Source: Clostridia bacterium (GTDB lineage Bacteria > Bacillota > Clostridia > Oscillospirales > CAG-272). Taken from it: a stretch of DNA of 34,022 nucleotides. The position numbers were made by a program, and so were the translations under genes. The DNA lies in assembly GCA_017396225.1 (NCBI GenBank), contig JAFQMP010000062.1:1-34022 (forward strand), in the 5' to 3' direction. Below are positions 33,890 through 34,022 of this stretch, piece by piece; position 1 is the first letter of the stretch; the number at the start of each line of letters is the position of its first letter. The notes below the pieces were generated by a model. The model was given only the letters and a program-made list of their open reading frames with translations, had not been told where the DNA came from and searched no databases.

Positions 33890-33998
33890 TGTCATTCTGA
33901 GCGTAGCCGCCCCATAGATTCCGCCTCATTTCATTCGGCGCCGCTGCGCGGTTCGATTACGCAGCGCGCTTTGCGCGCAGACTCCACTCAGAATGACA
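33890..33998 (-). repeat. About 109-bp element bounded by TGTCATTCTGAG inverted ends
   Basis: The element opens with GTCATTCTGAG (33891-33901) and closes with CTCAGAATGACA (33987-33998), an 11-bp inverted terminal repeat. Its last 45 bp (33954-33998) match the inverse of 5938-5982 with one difference, and the remaining part aligns more loosely. Internal GCAGCGCGC/GCGCGCAG segments could form a hairpin. It carries no gene. The final 24 bases to the window end resemble further repeat sequence. Confidence 0.75.
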
Positions 33999-34022
33999 GA
34001 TGGGGCGGCGCAGTCGAACGCC

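Overview
The window is chromosomal DNA from a spore-forming-lineage Clostridia (Bacillota) bacterium, moderately GC-rich by eye and probably an uncultured gut or rumen type. The evidence is a division and cell wall (dcw) cluster, a MurE with the meso-diaminopimelate signature, the forespore sigma factor SigG, the Gram-positive adaptor MecA, strong AAGGAGG-type ribosome binding sites and sigma-A promoters. No species can be named from the sequence. There are no rRNA or tRNA genes, CRISPR arrays, transposases or phage genes.

Layout. Positions 1-2534 hold the 3' part of a large secreted metallo-beta-lactamase (MBL)-fold protein. Positions 2587-2880 are a patchwork of short GC-rich intergenic repeats. 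Next come a minus-strand pair (uracil-DNA glycosylase and an AEC-type permease), a plus-strand SGNH esterase, a second repeat patch (5723-6090), and minus-strand genes for a PlsC-like acyltransferase and MecA. A PD-(D/E)XK nuclease / XPD-like helicase fusion, a class Ic aspartate aminotransferase and a YtqA-type radical SAM protein follow on the plus strand.

From 12855 to 24902 lies the dcw cluster: mraZ, rsmH, an FtsL-position membrane protein, a PASTA-containing class B PBP, murE, murF, mraY, ftsW, murG and ftsZ. Most junctions overlap or nearly touch. The cluster has a sigma-A promoter with MraZ-box-like repeats at its start, a terminator-like hairpin before the PBP gene, and a separate promoter plus leader hairpin before ftsZ. 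murD, murC, murB, ftsQ/divIB and ftsA are absent.

After ftsZ come alaS (minus strand), then a two-gene operon of lipoproteins that are paralogues of the truncated protein at the left edge, then sigG behind a good match to a sigma-F promoter. In Bacillus and many clostridia spoIIGA, sigE and sigG follow ftsZ directly; here alaS and the two lipoprotein genes occupy the interval.

The most novel item is the family of three large exported proteins. Each combines N-terminal alpha/beta modules (two complete copies in the two full-length members), a conserved (F/L)PRP-starting domain and a ComEC-like MBL domain with all expected metal ligands. I do not know a described function for this architecture.
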